Assembly: GCA_028285445.1 (NCBI GenBank)
Contig: JANQPQ010000043.1
Location: forward strand, 62,001 to 126,000
DNA: 64,000 nucleotides
DNA from: Cyclobacteriaceae bacterium
GTDB lineage: Bacteria > Bacteroidota > Bacteroidia > Cytophagales > Cyclobacteriaceae
Direction: 5' to 3'
Positions 43,347-52,933 of the stretch are shown here, one piece after another. Within the stretch, counting starts at the first letter, position 1. Each line of letters starts with the position of its first letter. The notes under the pieces were generated by a model. It ran no database searches. It was not told the origin of the DNA and saw nothing but the letters and a program-made list of their open reading frames with translations. Position numbers and translations under genes: made by a program.

Positions 43347-43727
43347 ATGAACACGCGACTTTTAATGACTGCTTCAGCTGTTTTCTTCTTAATAATGGGA
43401 GTAGGGTTGATCTTTTTGCCGGAGGAGATTGGGTCTTTGCTTTCAGGCTCATCGGCGGTTTCGGCTATTGTTCTGCAATTGGCCGGAGCGACTTATTTTG
43501 GTTTTGCCATGATCAACTGGGGAGCAAAAGGTGTCTTGCTAGGTGGTATCTATGGCCGCCCGATAACCGCGGGCAATTTTGCGCATTTATTGGTGGGAAC
43601 AATAACATTAGTAAAAGCAGCCTTTGGTGCGGAAGGCTACTATCTGTGGATCCTGGGAGCTTGCTACGGAGTATTTGCCATATGGTTTGGCCTCGCCTTA
43701 TACACTCACCCCAAAGACGCGCAGTAA
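43347..43727 (+). CDS. small four-helix membrane protein
   Basis: 126 residues with four membrane helices and short loops (LLMTASAVFFLIMGVGLIFL, then VSAIVLQLAGATYFGFAMI). It resembles DUF4345-like small membrane proteins, with no known role. The overlapping frame at 43322 has a poorer composition. Confidence 0.65.
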   Translation: MNTRLLMTASAVFFLIMGVGLIFLPEEIGSLLSGSSAVSAIVLQLAGATYFGFAMINWGAKGVLLGGIYGRPITAGNFAHLLVGTITLVKAAFGAEGYYLWILGACYGVFAIWFGLALYTHPKDAQ

Positions 43728-43742
43728 CCTTCCTTTCACTGA

Positions 43743-44999
43743 TTAGCGCCTAATCAAAGTGCCTGCAGCGATCTCTTTGCCTTCAATTTTTAGCCTGTAA
43801 ATATAAAATCCCTGTGGTAGTCTTAAGCCTACCCTGCTATTCTCTACACGCCTCTCCAGCATTAATTTGCCGTGGCTGTTGAGGATAATGATTGAGGCAA
43901 GATCACCTGGTGGTAATCCTGAGAATGTCACTTCGCCAGCAAATGGATTAGGGTAGGCCCTAATTGTTGATAATGGCGAAAGGTCCAGAGCGGTTATGGT
44001 GCTGGGCCGCATAGTAAAAGCTAAAGCGTTTGCCATTTTAATCCAGCCCGATTCGTTTTCTCTAAGCTTTGTAAACTCTTGCTCTATATGCATAAACCTT
44101 CCTGCTGATAATGTTGCATTTTCTGAGCAGGAGTTCGAGCTTTCGTTAATGTAACGGCCTTGGGTATTAGTGAATCCCAACAGCCGTGTCCATTCTTCAT
44201 CAACGTGAGATAACCTAAATGTTAACGAATTATCTTGCTTTCTTAGCTCCTGGCGTAAGGTAGAAAGGTAATCCTCGCCAGCAAGTTCTCGCGTTCCATA
44301 GCTCATTATCACATAGGGGTCTGAGTCTCGTTTAGCAAAACCATGCAATTGCACAAACACTGAGGCCCTCAAATCACTCATAACTTCAGTTGCAAGTTGA
44401 AAGGCTGAACTGGTATTGTGTGCCACATCCGAGACCCGGTAGCTTTCAGAGAAACCGGCACAGATGCTGGTACTTCCCGAGCAATCTGAGGCGGCACTAG
44501 CGTTGCAGCGATGTGTGCCTGATAAGAAAAACGCCCCGGCTCCAGTTTGCTGGAAGATGAAAGCACCTTGCGAGCCAGTGTTAAGGTCAGCACGGGGGTG
44601 GGGGCTTTGTATAACCAACTCCTCAATCTCTGGTTCAGGATTGAAAATATAAAGGCCCCAAAAGTTTTGGGAATTTACAGTGGGCCTTAACAGATGATAC
44701 TCCTTATTCTCTGTGCTTGAATTATCTCTAAAGAATACCAATTCATATTCGAGCAGGGTAGCTTTCTCCGTGGCGTCCATGAATCGTTTTTCTAGCACAT
44801 CCTCGATTAGACCCTTCCATCGCTGGACGTCGTCTCCCTCTGGAGATGAATATACATTTGTACCGCTTGCTGGTAGTGAAGAGATTACTTCATCCAGCGT
44901 ATTTATGAGGTGGCCTTCTACAGTCTCTTGCGCCCAGCAAAAACTTAGAAAGCAAACCTGGGTCAGTATAAAAACAGCAATTGTGGTACGTAACCTCAC
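43743..44999 (-). CDS. secreted protein with T9SS type A sorting domain
   Basis: 418 residues. Signal peptide to about residue 23 (..SFCWAQ). The middle carries IQSPHPRADLNTGSQGAFIF, FFLSGTHRCN, SDVAHNTSS and FVQLHGFAKRD, a His/Asp-rich set that suggests a metal-dependent hydrolase. The C-terminus (AYPNPFAGEVTFSGLPPG... GFYIYRLKIEGKEIAAGTLIRR) is the Por-type sorting signal for type IX secretion. The enzyme class is not recognised. Confidence 0.8.
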   Translation of the reverse strand: MRLRTTIAVFILTQVCFLSFCWAQETVEGHLINTLDEVISSLPASGTNVYSSPEGDDVQRWKGLIEDVLEKRFMDATEKATLLEYELVFFRDNSSTENKEYHLLRPTVNSQNFWGLYIFNPEPEIEELVIQSPHPRADLNTGSQGAFIFQQTGAGAFFLSGTHRCNASAASDCSGSTSICAGFSESYRVSDVAHNTSSAFQLATEVMSDLRASVFVQLHGFAKRDSDPYVIMSYGTRELAGEDYLSTLRQELRKQDNSLTFRLSHVDEEWTRLLGFTNTQGRYINESSNSCSENATLSAGRFMHIEQEFTKLRENESGWIKMANALAFTMRPSTITALDLSPLSTIRAYPNPFAGEVTFSGLPPGDLASIIILNSHGKLMLERRVENSRVGLRLPQGFYIYRLKIEGKEIAAGTLIRR

Positions 45000-45049
45000 A
45001 ATCTAATCTATTCACTAAGGAAGTAAATACAAAACCGAAGCTACATACT

Positions 45050-45880
45050 TTAGCCAGTATTGAGGGTCCAGATGGCAAAAGGTGACTTATTCAGAATCTT
45101 CTCCGATACGCTTTTACTGAAAAATCGCTCCAGTGTAGTTTGGTTGCGCTTAGCCAGGGCCAGGAGATTCGCGTTGTTGTCATTTGCGAAATTCAGCAAT
45201 CCATCAGATACCGATGTGTCATACTGCAAGGCGACTTGACTATTGAGGTTATGCTCACGACAAAACTCGGTCATCTTACCAAGAATTTCGTCCTCTTCAT
45301 CTTTGGAGGCCGGATCATTAACATAGACGAGAACAAGATTTGCATCAAGCGAAGCCTGAAGATCCTTTACCTGCTCAATAACCAGGCTGGCTTTCTCGCT
45401 ACCATGGTAGCCGAAAACTATTTTGCCGATATCGATGGCCCTCGTAGGACTGTTGATAGTTATCACGGGACATTCGGCTGATCTCATCAACTTTTCTGCA
45501 CTGGAGCCAATTAGCAAAGACTGGATGCCGGAAGAGCCAGTTCGGCCCATAACCACTAGATCTATTCCGGCATCAGTGATGTATTCCAAGGATGCGTCAA
45601 TAAAGACTCCCGTTTCGCAGTGAGTAGTAGTAATAACGTCCTCCTCAATAGATTCCACCAGCGACTTCAATTTCGCCTCAGCGTTACCCTTAACCTTGGC
45701 CAAATAATCCTGTGGCGAGCGGTCGGGACTATCATAAGCAGTATCCATGGCCGTCAAGGGCAGTTCGGCAATGTGTACAACGTGTACGGTTGCTTCACTT
45801 TTTTTTGACAGATCCAGAGCGAAGTCCAGGGCAAACCTCGCCTCTTGAGAAAAATCTGTTAGAACTAAAATGTCTGTCAT
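45050..45880 (-). CDS. tandem universal stress protein (UspA family)
   Basis: 276 residues from the ATG at 45880 (MTDILVLTDFSQEA). The first USP domain has the nucleotide-binding signature VVMGRTGSSGIQSLLIGSSA followed by PVI. The second domain (from about 150) is degenerate in that motif (LLALAKRNQ...). Cytoplasmic; usually induced by stress. Confidence 0.88.
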   Translation of the reverse strand: MTDILVLTDFSQEARFALDFALDLSKKSEATVHVVHIAELPLTAMDTAYDSPDRSPQDYLAKVKGNAEAKLKSLVESIEEDVITTTHCETGVFIDASLEYITDAGIDLVVMGRTGSSGIQSLLIGSSAEKLMRSAECPVITINSPTRAIDIGKIVFGYHGSEKASLVIEQVKDLQASLDANLVLVYVNDPASKDEEDEILGKMTEFCREHNLNSQVALQYDTSVSDGLLNFANDNNANLLALAKRNQTTLERFFSKSVSEKILNKSPFAIWTLNTG

Positions 45881-46052
45881 GGCCTGATAAGTTAAAGTAT
45901 TACACAATTTAATGATAGTATTACTACTATACGTAAAATTATGACTAATGTTTCAATGGGTGACCTCAGTTACAAATCAGTGTGGTAGGCTATGAGCTAA
46001 AGTACTTTTAAGTAAGGAAGACAGAACCCTGGTAGTATTAATTACGTTTGCT

Positions 46053-46093
46053 ATTTCATTAGCATTTATTATCCTTATAAATGTAAATGAAAT
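46053..46093. promoter_or_regulatory. 41-bp inverted repeat over the PadR start
   Basis: ATTTCATTAGCATTTAT, a 7-nt spacer, and ATAAATGTAAATGAAAT. 15 of 17 arm positions pair. The right arm overlaps the PadR start codon, as expected for an autoregulated repressor. Confidence 0.6.
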
Positions 46094-46415
46094 GAAAGGA
46101 ACTTATCTTGGAGAATTTGAAGAGATAGTTTTGCTCACCGTGGCCATCCTAAGCGATCAGGCTTACGCTGTGGCTATCAAGAACGAGCTAAGTAAGCACA
46201 CCAACAGGAAAGTAAATATTAGCGCCGTGCATTTGGCGCTGTATCGCCTGGAAGACAAGAAATTTCTTACGAGCAAGATGGGTGGTGCCACATCCGAAAG
46301 AGGAGGAAGAAGAAAGCGTTTTTTCCAACTAACCAGGCAGGGGAAGCTTGCCTTGCAACGGGGCAAAGACCTCCGAAATCATCTCTGGTCTCTAATCCCA
46401 GATTTTTCGGTATGA
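46092..46415 (+). CDS. PadR-family transcriptional regulator
   Basis: 107 residues. Winged helix: LGEFEEIVLLTVAILSDQAY, then AVAIKNELSKHTNRKVNISA, VHLALYRLEDKKFLTSKMGG and the wing ERGGRRKRFFQLTRQGKLAL. It overlaps the following permease gene by 4 bp (ATGA), so it is its likely repressor. A second, similar PadR-permease pair lies at 60059-63033. Confidence 0.92.
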   Translation: MKGTYLGEFEEIVLLTVAILSDQAYAVAIKNELSKHTNRKVNISAVHLALYRLEDKKFLTSKMGGATSERGGRRKRFFQLTRQGKLALQRGKDLRNHLWSLIPDFSV

Positions 46416-49015
46416 GTAGGCAACCTCCATCTTGGCCATTCAAAATTCTAAGGGGCATTTGTAACCCACTGATATACGAAGAAATAGAAGGCGACCTACT
46501 GGAACTGTACTATGAGCGGGAAGCCAATTTTGGAAGAGCTAAGGCCAATTTCTACCTAATTATTGATCTGGTGAAATCATTGAACTTTCATCGCTCTCGA
46601 AGAGCACATCATCGCGCCATAAATTCTACAGGTATGATAAGTAATTATCTTAAAGTCGCCGTTCGTCATCTGGTCAAACACCGATGGTATTCCCTGCTTA
46701 ACCTTACAGGTTCGGTGCTGGGCATTTCCACTTTCCTGGTTATCTCACTGTATGTCAATTTTCACTTTTCATTTGATCAGTCATTTAACGATGCAGATCG
46801 CATTTACAGGGTGGCTGGGGAGGCCCAACTCAATGACATGAACGCTCACATGAAGTATACTTCGTTGGGCCTGGGAAAAATGATCATGGAGTCAGTGCCG
46901 GAAATTGAAATAGCTTCTTCTATGGCAAAGGGCTTTTACAACTACCAATTTTCTAGTAACGAAAATAAAGTCTACGAAAAGAAAGTCTTTTATACAGATC
47001 CTGAATTCCTCCGGATATTTCAACTCAATGCTATTCACGGTGAGCCAGCGGACGCCATTTCCCAACCCGGCACGATTATACTCACAGAGTCAGTCGCCCA
47101 GGAACTGTTTGGCACATCTAACCCCGTTGGAGAAGTTATTAGTGCTTCTTCGGGTGACAGCCAACACGAGCTTACAGTTGGTGGTGTGATAGAAGACCTG
47201 CCCAAAAACTCTCACTTCAATTTTTTCGAGATGTTAGTTTCAGTATCTACCTATGAGACTATTGGCAGGGTTACGAAAGATCCGCAAAACGTAAACAGCT
47301 TCACTTACTTCAGAAAAAGAGTTAATGCGGAGGAAGAGGTAGTTAATGAGAAGATGAATATGGCTCTAAAGGCTGTTGCCGGCGAGGACTTCTGGCATAC
47401 ACTCTATGCCCAACCACTTACAGATATTCATCTTAATCAGAGAGGTTATGGAGTAGGGGCCGACGCGGACATCAGAACTCTTTACATCTTTTCGCTGGTA
47501 GCTTTATTGGTACTGCTCGTGGCATGCATCAATTATGTAAACTTAACAACCGCTCAGGCAGCAGTGAGATTTAAAGAGATGGGTGTAAGGACAGTTATGG
47601 GTTCACGAAGAACACACATTTTCTTTCAGATCGTGGCAGAGTCGGCATTCTTCATCCTGGCCTCTTTTCTGATTTCGATTGTTGTAATGATAGTTATTCT
47701 GCCAGCATTTAACGTTTCCTTTGGCACCAGCCTTGACGCCACTACGCTATTAGATGGTAAGGTGATAATTGCCATGCTCCTGGTGGTGATTGCTATTGGC
47801 TTAGCCACCGGCTTGTATCCGGCGTATTTTCTTACGCGCCGTTCTTCCATACTATTGTTGAAGGCCAAGGATGATGCCGGTAGAAAGTCAGTTTTTAGAA
47901 GAGGTTTAGTAACGGTGCAGTTCATGATCTCATTTGGCATAGTGCTATCGGCGGTTGTGATCAATCAACAATTGCAATTTATGGCAGACAAAGACCTTGG
48001 TTTTGAAAAGGAGAATGTGCTTTACATTAACCTTCAAACCGCTACTAATGCAAAAAACTACAACCTACTTAAAAGGGAGTTTGCCAAAGTACCTCAAGTT
48101 TTGACTGTGGCTGGCACTGCCGGTTCTAATATTGACGAGGGAATTGGCGGCAACGGCATTGAAATGGAGGGAAGCGAGGAGGTTATGATGCGCAGAGTGA
48201 TGTTGGTAGATTATGAACTGCAGGATGTATTAGGCTTTAAGCTAAGTGAGGGGAGATGGTTCTCCAGACAACATGCTACAGACTCCGGAGCTGCCTTTGT
48301 TATAAATCAGGCGTTGGCCAAAGAATTGGGCGATGGTGCATTGGGGATGAATCTGCTTCGAAATGGTCAGAAAGGTAAAGTGATTGGCATAGTGGAGGAT
48401 TTCCACACCCAGTCCCTACACAAGCCTATAAAGCCTCTTTTAATGTTTATGAGTACTGGCGATATCCTCTACGGCTCATATCCTAACCTGGTATTGAGGG
48501 TAAGTGGAGATAATCTACAAGAAACTATAGCCAGACTAGAAAGCAAATGGAACCAACTCAGTGATGGCCGCCCCTTCGACTTCAACTTTCTTGATGACGA
48601 ACTTGATTCGCAATACCGGGAAGAAGCTGTATTCAGTAAGTTGTTCAACGGGTTTTCAAGCTTGGCGCTGGTGGTCTCGTCCCTGGGCCTGCTGGGCCTG
48701 ATTTCTTTCGCCGTAGAACGACGTGCCAAAGAGATTGGTATCCGCAAAGTGCTTGGAGCTTCAGTGAGATCTATCCTAATGTTGATATCAAAAGAGTTTG
48801 TTTTACTCACAGTTGTGGCCCTGGTAATAGCCTTACCTCTAACCGTAATCTATCTCAATAGTTGGCTAGAGAACTTTGCCTATCATATAGATGTCGCAGC
48901 TTTTGCTGTGGTGCAGGCCATTGCAATCACTGTGGTAGTGTCATTGGCAACGGTAAGTTTCAGATCTCTATCAGCGGCACGATCAAACCCCGTTGATAGC
49001 CTGAGAGATGAGTAG
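46412..49015 (+). CDS. FtsX-type permease with N-terminal permease-prefix domain
   Basis: 867 residues. The first 65 residues (PPSWPFKILRGICNPLIYEE, then IEGDLLELYYEREANFGRAK) are the permease-prefix domain that accompanies PadR-linked permeases. The rest is the usual MacB/FtsX double layout with RFKEMGVRTVMGSR and RAKEIGIRKVLGASVRS. Coupled to the PadR gene. The prefix domain may link the transporter to regulation. Confidence 0.9.
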   Translation: MSRQPPSWPFKILRGICNPLIYEEIEGDLLELYYEREANFGRAKANFYLIIDLVKSLNFHRSRRAHHRAINSTGMISNYLKVAVRHLVKHRWYSLLNLTGSVLGISTFLVISLYVNFHFSFDQSFNDADRIYRVAGEAQLNDMNAHMKYTSLGLGKMIMESVPEIEIASSMAKGFYNYQFSSNENKVYEKKVFYTDPEFLRIFQLNAIHGEPADAISQPGTIILTESVAQELFGTSNPVGEVISASSGDSQHELTVGGVIEDLPKNSHFNFFEMLVSVSTYETIGRVTKDPQNVNSFTYFRKRVNAEEEVVNEKMNMALKAVAGEDFWHTLYAQPLTDIHLNQRGYGVGADADIRTLYIFSLVALLVLLVACINYVNLTTAQAAVRFKEMGVRTVMGSRRTHIFFQIVAESAFFILASFLISIVVMIVILPAFNVSFGTSLDATTLLDGKVIIAMLLVVIAIGLATGLYPAYFLTRRSSILLLKAKDDAGRKSVFRRGLVTVQFMISFGIVLSAVVINQQLQFMADKDLGFEKENVLYINLQTATNAKNYNLLKREFAKVPQVLTVAGTAGSNIDEGIGGNGIEMEGSEEVMMRRVMLVDYELQDVLGFKLSEGRWFSRQHATDSGAAFVINQALAKELGDGALGMNLLRNGQKGKVIGIVEDFHTQSLHKPIKPLLMFMSTGDILYGSYPNLVLRVSGDNLQETIARLESKWNQLSDGRPFDFNFLDDELDSQYREEAVFSKLFNGFSSLALVVSSLGLLGLISFAVERRAKEIGIRKVLGASVRSILMLISKEFVLLTVVALVIALPLTVIYLNSWLENFAYHIDVAAFAVVQAIAITVVVSLATVSFRSLSAARSNPVDSLRDE

Positions 49016-49020
49016 ACCAC

Positions 49021-50031
49021 TTAGTTATATTTAACGATAATCCTTTCCAGTATTCTGCTTGCGGTAGTTATTCTAGATAGGTCTTTATAGAGTTCTCCAG
49101 TCTGACCCGAATGATGGCCATGACCGGCCCGTTCCATAATATAGTAGCGTTTGTTATCTTGTTCAGAGATGTTGACCTGGTAAATGAGAGAGGGTTGCCC
49201 CAGTAATCCACCGCCACTATGATAGAGCGTATCATCAGGATATTCAAATTCTGAGAAGAATTCATTATCGTCGAATGCCACGTTTATCTCAACCAAAACC
49301 TTGAAGTTTGAGATGGTATCAACTACTGATTTCAGGAGGAAACTGCCCTGAGGCGTAGCCCCGGTGAGTCCATCAGTTACTGGCAGTTGTGCGCTGGGAG
49401 CGAATAAACCATCTGTTTGCAAAACCCCTCGCTTATGAGACCAGTACGGAAGGGCATCAATTCTGATTGGGGTACTCCCCGCGGCTTTAGGAATACTAGT
49501 ACCATCCTGATAATTGGCTTTGCTGCGGCCACTGAAGAATTGTCCTTTTGCTGTAGAATGAGTTACCAACAGGGTTTGGAGGTAGTTGCCGGCAGTATCT
49601 TCAAGCCAAATTACCACCTGGGGAAACCAAAAGTGTTCGCCTGCCATCATTTCAACTTCTAAGTTAGGCATAGCCTCAGCTGTAAAATTGTAGACGGAAA
49701 ACTCTGACTTAGCTTGGCGAGGAAGTTTGGTTTTGTGCTGTAGATACCACTGACTAACACTAGTGAATGGTTGCATAGAGGATGAGAATCCAAAAGTTAA
49801 AACACTTGCCACGCCGACTAACCACCATGACCTTTTCTGCTGAAGGTAGAATTTGATTGGCTTAATATTGTTGCGGAAATGCAAAGCGGCTCCGATCAGA
49901 AACAGCCAACCGAAAATAACATGCAAAACCATGTTTAGGTCATTGTAACCTAGAAAGAAGGCAAACAGGCCCGTGGCAACTAAAACAAAAAAAGAAGCGC
50001 CTATAAAGACGCTTACCATTGAACGTTTCAA
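49021..50031 (-). CDS. membrane protein with DUF4405-like N-terminus
   Basis: 336 residues. Three N-terminal membrane helices (about 7-30, 33-52, 70-88); the second contains LHVIFGWLFLIGAALHFRNN, the DUF4405/cytochrome-b-like pattern with His residues. The periplasmic part (100-336) is beta-rich with YNFTAEAMPNLEVEMMAGEH, resembling the DUF2271 layout. It follows the small cysteine protein gene by 10 bp and is third in the sigma-factor operon. A redox role is possible but inferred. Confidence 0.75.
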   Translation of the reverse strand: MKRSMVSVFIGASFFVLVATGLFAFFLGYNDLNMVLHVIFGWLFLIGAALHFRNNIKPIKFYLQQKRSWWLVGVASVLTFGFSSSMQPFTSVSQWYLQHKTKLPRQAKSEFSVYNFTAEAMPNLEVEMMAGEHFWFPQVVIWLEDTAGNYLQTLLVTHSTAKGQFFSGRSKANYQDGTSIPKAAGSTPIRIDALPYWSHKRGVLQTDGLFAPSAQLPVTDGLTGATPQGSFLLKSVVDTISNFKVLVEINVAFDDNEFFSEFEYPDDTLYHSGGGLLGQPSLIYQVNISEQDNKRYYIMERAGHGHHSGQTGELYKDLSRITTASRILERIIVKYN

Positions 50032-50041
50032 CTCGCGCTAA

Positions 50042-50413
50042 CTAAAGTTCGTTCAACAGTTTTCTCAATGTGGCCACTTGCCTGGCAGCAGATTCTGGCA
50101 TTTCAGGAAAGGAGACATTTCTACTTGCAGCAATAGCCTTCATCTCTTCAACCAGGATTTCTAAACTGCTGTCGTCTGCTGCTCCCGGAGGAATTACTCC
50201 CTGTAAGCCATTTTTCGATTTCCAACTTTGTATCTCTGCCCTCAGCAACGTAAGTGCTTGGGCTTCTCCGGTTTTTGTGTCTGCTGGCCCGCAAGATTTC
50301 TTTGTGTCTTTAGAACAGGTAGTTGGTTTACAATCTGCTTTTACTTCTTTCTGTTGACTAAAACCATATAAGGTCATCCCCACAAAAGTGAGGATCATAA
50401 GAGTTCGCTTCAT
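50042..50413 (-). CDS. small secreted cysteine-containing protein
   Basis: 123 residues. A signal peptide ends near residue 20 (MILTFVGMTLYGFSQ). Then comes a Cys-rich stretch (ADCKPTTCSKDTKKSCGPAD) with three Cys, and a helical C-terminus. It sits between a SigZ-like sigma factor and a membrane protein of possible redox role. Metal or disulfide chemistry is plausible but unproven. Confidence 0.7.
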   Translation of the reverse strand: MKRTLMILTFVGMTLYGFSQQKEVKADCKPTTCSKDTKKSCGPADTKTGEAQALTLLRAEIQSWKSKNGLQGVIPPGAADDSSLEILVEEMKAIAASRNVSFPEMPESAARQVATLRKLLNEL

Positions 50414-50440
50414 TTGTTTTTTTAACAGAAGACGAAGCGA

Positions 50441-50965
50441 TTAAGAATTGATGCACGATTGGGATGTTTGTTCGTTTTTGTAAGCGCAGACCACAATACG
50501 ACCCGCGGCATCATATTGGAAGCGGCACCGGCTATCGAAGTGAGATTTGATCTTTTTACGGGCGCGTTGCACTTTTGACCGCAAACTTGGATAAGGCATG
50601 CCCAATCTAGCGGCAAGGTCTTTCTGACTGACTCCTCTTAAATCTATTTCGGTAATGATCCATTGCGACTCCTGATCGAGTGCTGAAATAAATTCCTGCT
50701 GGCATCCGAGCATTGCTTGTTCGGTTTCATTCAGTTCTTCTTCCTCTGGGAGCTGATCGGGAATGGATTTTGGGCTGGCCCGGAAATGGTCAATGAGCAG
50801 ATTCCTGGCAACTCTAACAGACCAAGCCTCCACATTCTCAATGTCAATTTCCTGGCTTTTGCTCCACAACCTTAGCATTGTTTCCTGCGTCAAATCAGCT
50901 ACCAATTCATTATCAGTAGTTTTGGCCGACAGAAACCTCGCTATTTTTTTACGCAATTCCTCCAT
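50441..50965 (-). CDS. RNA polymerase sigma factor, SigZ-like
   Basis: 174 residues. Region 2 is LVADLTQETMLRLWSKSQEI, VEAWSVRVARNLLIDHFRA, and region 4 is QWIITEIDLRGVSQKDLAAR, LGMPYPSLRSKVQRARKKIK. The Cys-containing C-terminus RCRFQYDAAGRIVVCAY matches the SigZ subgroup. It heads an operon with a small Cys protein and a membrane protein. Confidence 0.88.
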   Translation of the reverse strand: MEELRKKIARFLSAKTTDNELVADLTQETMLRLWSKSQEIDIENVEAWSVRVARNLLIDHFRASPKSIPDQLPEEEELNETEQAMLGCQQEFISALDQESQWIITEIDLRGVSQKDLAARLGMPYPSLRSKVQRARKKIKSHFDSRCRFQYDAAGRIVVCAYKNEQTSQSCINS

Positions 50966-51097
50966 GGTATAACAAAGACGGCTGGTAATAGTAAAAGGCC
51001 CATCTCTTTAACATAATTAACTTTCTAATTTGCTTGCCGGCCGTTACCATCTCCAGCCGATTCTGCTTAGATTTAGCTTAGACTTGACCTTAGCAAT

Positions 51098-52510
51098 ATG
51101 AGAACCTCAGTTTACTTTCTTGCTTTTTGCTTTCTGGCTTCTTGCCTACAAGCCCAAATTAGTGATGATCACAGGGCCCGGGTTGACAAGGTCTTTGCCC
51201 AATGGGATAAGGATGACTCACCAGGATTGGCCCTTGGCATTATAAAAGATGGGCAGATGATCTACAGCCAGGGTTATGGCATCGCCGATCTGGAACATGA
51301 CGTGCCCATTACATCAAAATCGGTATTTTACATGGCTTCAGTTTCAAAGCACTTCGTTACAATGTGTATTCTTCTACTGGAAGAAGAGGGAAAGCTTGAT
51401 CTTGATGCTGAAATCCAAACTTACTTACCAGATTTTCCCCGATACGATGACCCACTGACCATTAGACATTTTATACACCACACCAGTGGAGTGAGGGATA
51501 ATCTTACTCTTTGGAGCTTAGCAGGAAATACCATCTACGACCACATTGACAAGGATGCCATCTATGAGTTGATTAAGCAGCAGAAGTCTTTGAATTTCAC
51601 ACCGGGTGAGCGCTATCTCTACAGCAACTCTTGTTATTTTATGCTGGGGCTAATTGTGGAGAAGGTTTCAGGGCTTTCTATTAGGGAGTACGCCAAGAGG
51701 AATATGTTCGAACCTTTAGGTATGAAGAATACACACTTCCACGATGATGTCAACTACATAGTAAAGAACAGGGCCTTCAGTTATTCCCCTAATAACGATG
51801 GTGGCTATAATAACCTTATTATGCGCTACGATCTGGTAGGGTCAGGCGGCCTTTATTCTAATGTGGAGGACATGCTGCTTTGGGATCAGAATTTTTACCA
51901 CAACAAACTGGGCGGTGGCCAACAAAGTTTAATCGATAAGATGCATGTAGAAGGACTGCTTAACAGCGGTGAAAGCAGCAATTATGCATTTGGCTTAGTT
52001 AATAGCACCTATAGGGGAGTAAAAACAGTTGGCCACAGTGGTGCGCTGGCAGGATATCGTACCTATTACTTACGCGTGCCAGATCATAACTTTTCTGTAG
52101 TTATCCTCGCCAATGTCTCTAGCTTCAATTCGGGCACCATGGTTAGGGCGGTAGTAGATATTTTGCTTGAAGATGTTTTGGAGGAAGAAGACCAGGAAAG
52201 TGATACTGCCAATGGAAACAACGCTTCATCAGAAACCACCGCAGTTCCTGATCTTTCGAATATGGCGCCGGAAGATTACGCTGGCAAGTTTTACAGCGAA
52301 GAACTGGGGGTTACTTACACCCTGTTTGTCGAAAATAACCAACTGCAATCAAGGATCAGGTATCAAAATCCATTGGCTCTGGAAGCCAGAGACAGGGATG
52401 TATTTGCAGGGGGCGGTAGGGTATTCAGCTTCAAGAGAGCAAATGGGCAGGTAGCTGGTTTTAGCATTAATGCTGGAAGGGTAACAGATATTGAGTTCAT
52501 TAAGCAATAA
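51098..52510 (+). CDS. serine hydrolase of the beta-lactamase (class C / AmpC-like) fold
   Basis: 470 residues with signal peptide to about residue 20. The active site has S81-V-S-K84 (FYMASVSKHF), YSN in RYLYSNSCYFM and HSG in VGHSGALAGYR. The C-terminal domain (about 360-470) is a beta-rich extension. Probably a periplasmic esterase or D,D-peptidase rather than a true beta-lactamase; substrate unknown. Confidence 0.9.
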   Translation: MRTSVYFLAFCFLASCLQAQISDDHRARVDKVFAQWDKDDSPGLALGIIKDGQMIYSQGYGIADLEHDVPITSKSVFYMASVSKHFVTMCILLLEEEGKLDLDAEIQTYLPDFPRYDDPLTIRHFIHHTSGVRDNLTLWSLAGNTIYDHIDKDAIYELIKQQKSLNFTPGERYLYSNSCYFMLGLIVEKVSGLSIREYAKRNMFEPLGMKNTHFHDDVNYIVKNRAFSYSPNNDGGYNNLIMRYDLVGSGGLYSNVEDMLLWDQNFYHNKLGGGQQSLIDKMHVEGLLNSGESSNYAFGLVNSTYRGVKTVGHSGALAGYRTYYLRVPDHNFSVVILANVSSFNSGTMVRAVVDILLEDVLEEEDQESDTANGNNASSETTAVPDLSNMAPEDYAGKFYSEELGVTYTLFVENNQLQSRIRYQNPLALEARDRDVFAGGGRVFSFKRANGQVAGFSINAGRVTDIEFIKQ

Positions 52511-52595
52511 TAACTAACTAGAACAACCTCCAGTTAGAACAATATTAAGTCTGCACTGTATATTTGTTTAGGTGGCGCCCTAAATTGTCAATCCT

Positions 52596-52913
52596 ATGAT
52601 TTTAGTACATGTAATTTGTGATGAAGAGCAAATGTCTACCGATATAGCAGAACTGCTAGTATCCGAACGATTAGTTGTAGATGCTGTACTGGTTCCTGGC
52701 ACCAAGATAACCCGCGGCGAAACTGCCTCACAGACGGTGTCAAAGCAGCAATTTATGGTTTACGGCAAAACCAAAGCCTTGCTCTTTGATACCATAGACA
52801 AGTTGTTACGCGAAAAGTATGGCGAACGGTTGCCCACCTTGTATTCCTTGCCAATAGTGCACATGGATTGGGACCAATCTTCAGAGTTACTGGAAAAAAC
52901 CATTAAGGTGTGA
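52596..52913 (+). CDS. CutA-like protein
   Basis: 105 residues, the usual size. It has ELLVSERLVVDAVLVPGTKI and LREKYGERLPTLYSLPI, where CutA1 has EERLAAC.NI and HPYE.PEI..LPI. The match is moderate and some conserved residues are missing. CutA1 is a small trimeric PII-like protein. Confidence 0.6.
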   Translation: MILVHVICDEEQMSTDIAELLVSERLVVDAVLVPGTKITRGETASQTVSKQQFMVYGKTKALLFDTIDKLLREKYGERLPTLYSLPIVHMDWDQSSELLEKTIKV

Positions 52914-52933
52914 TTGTCTACACCTACTAAGGG

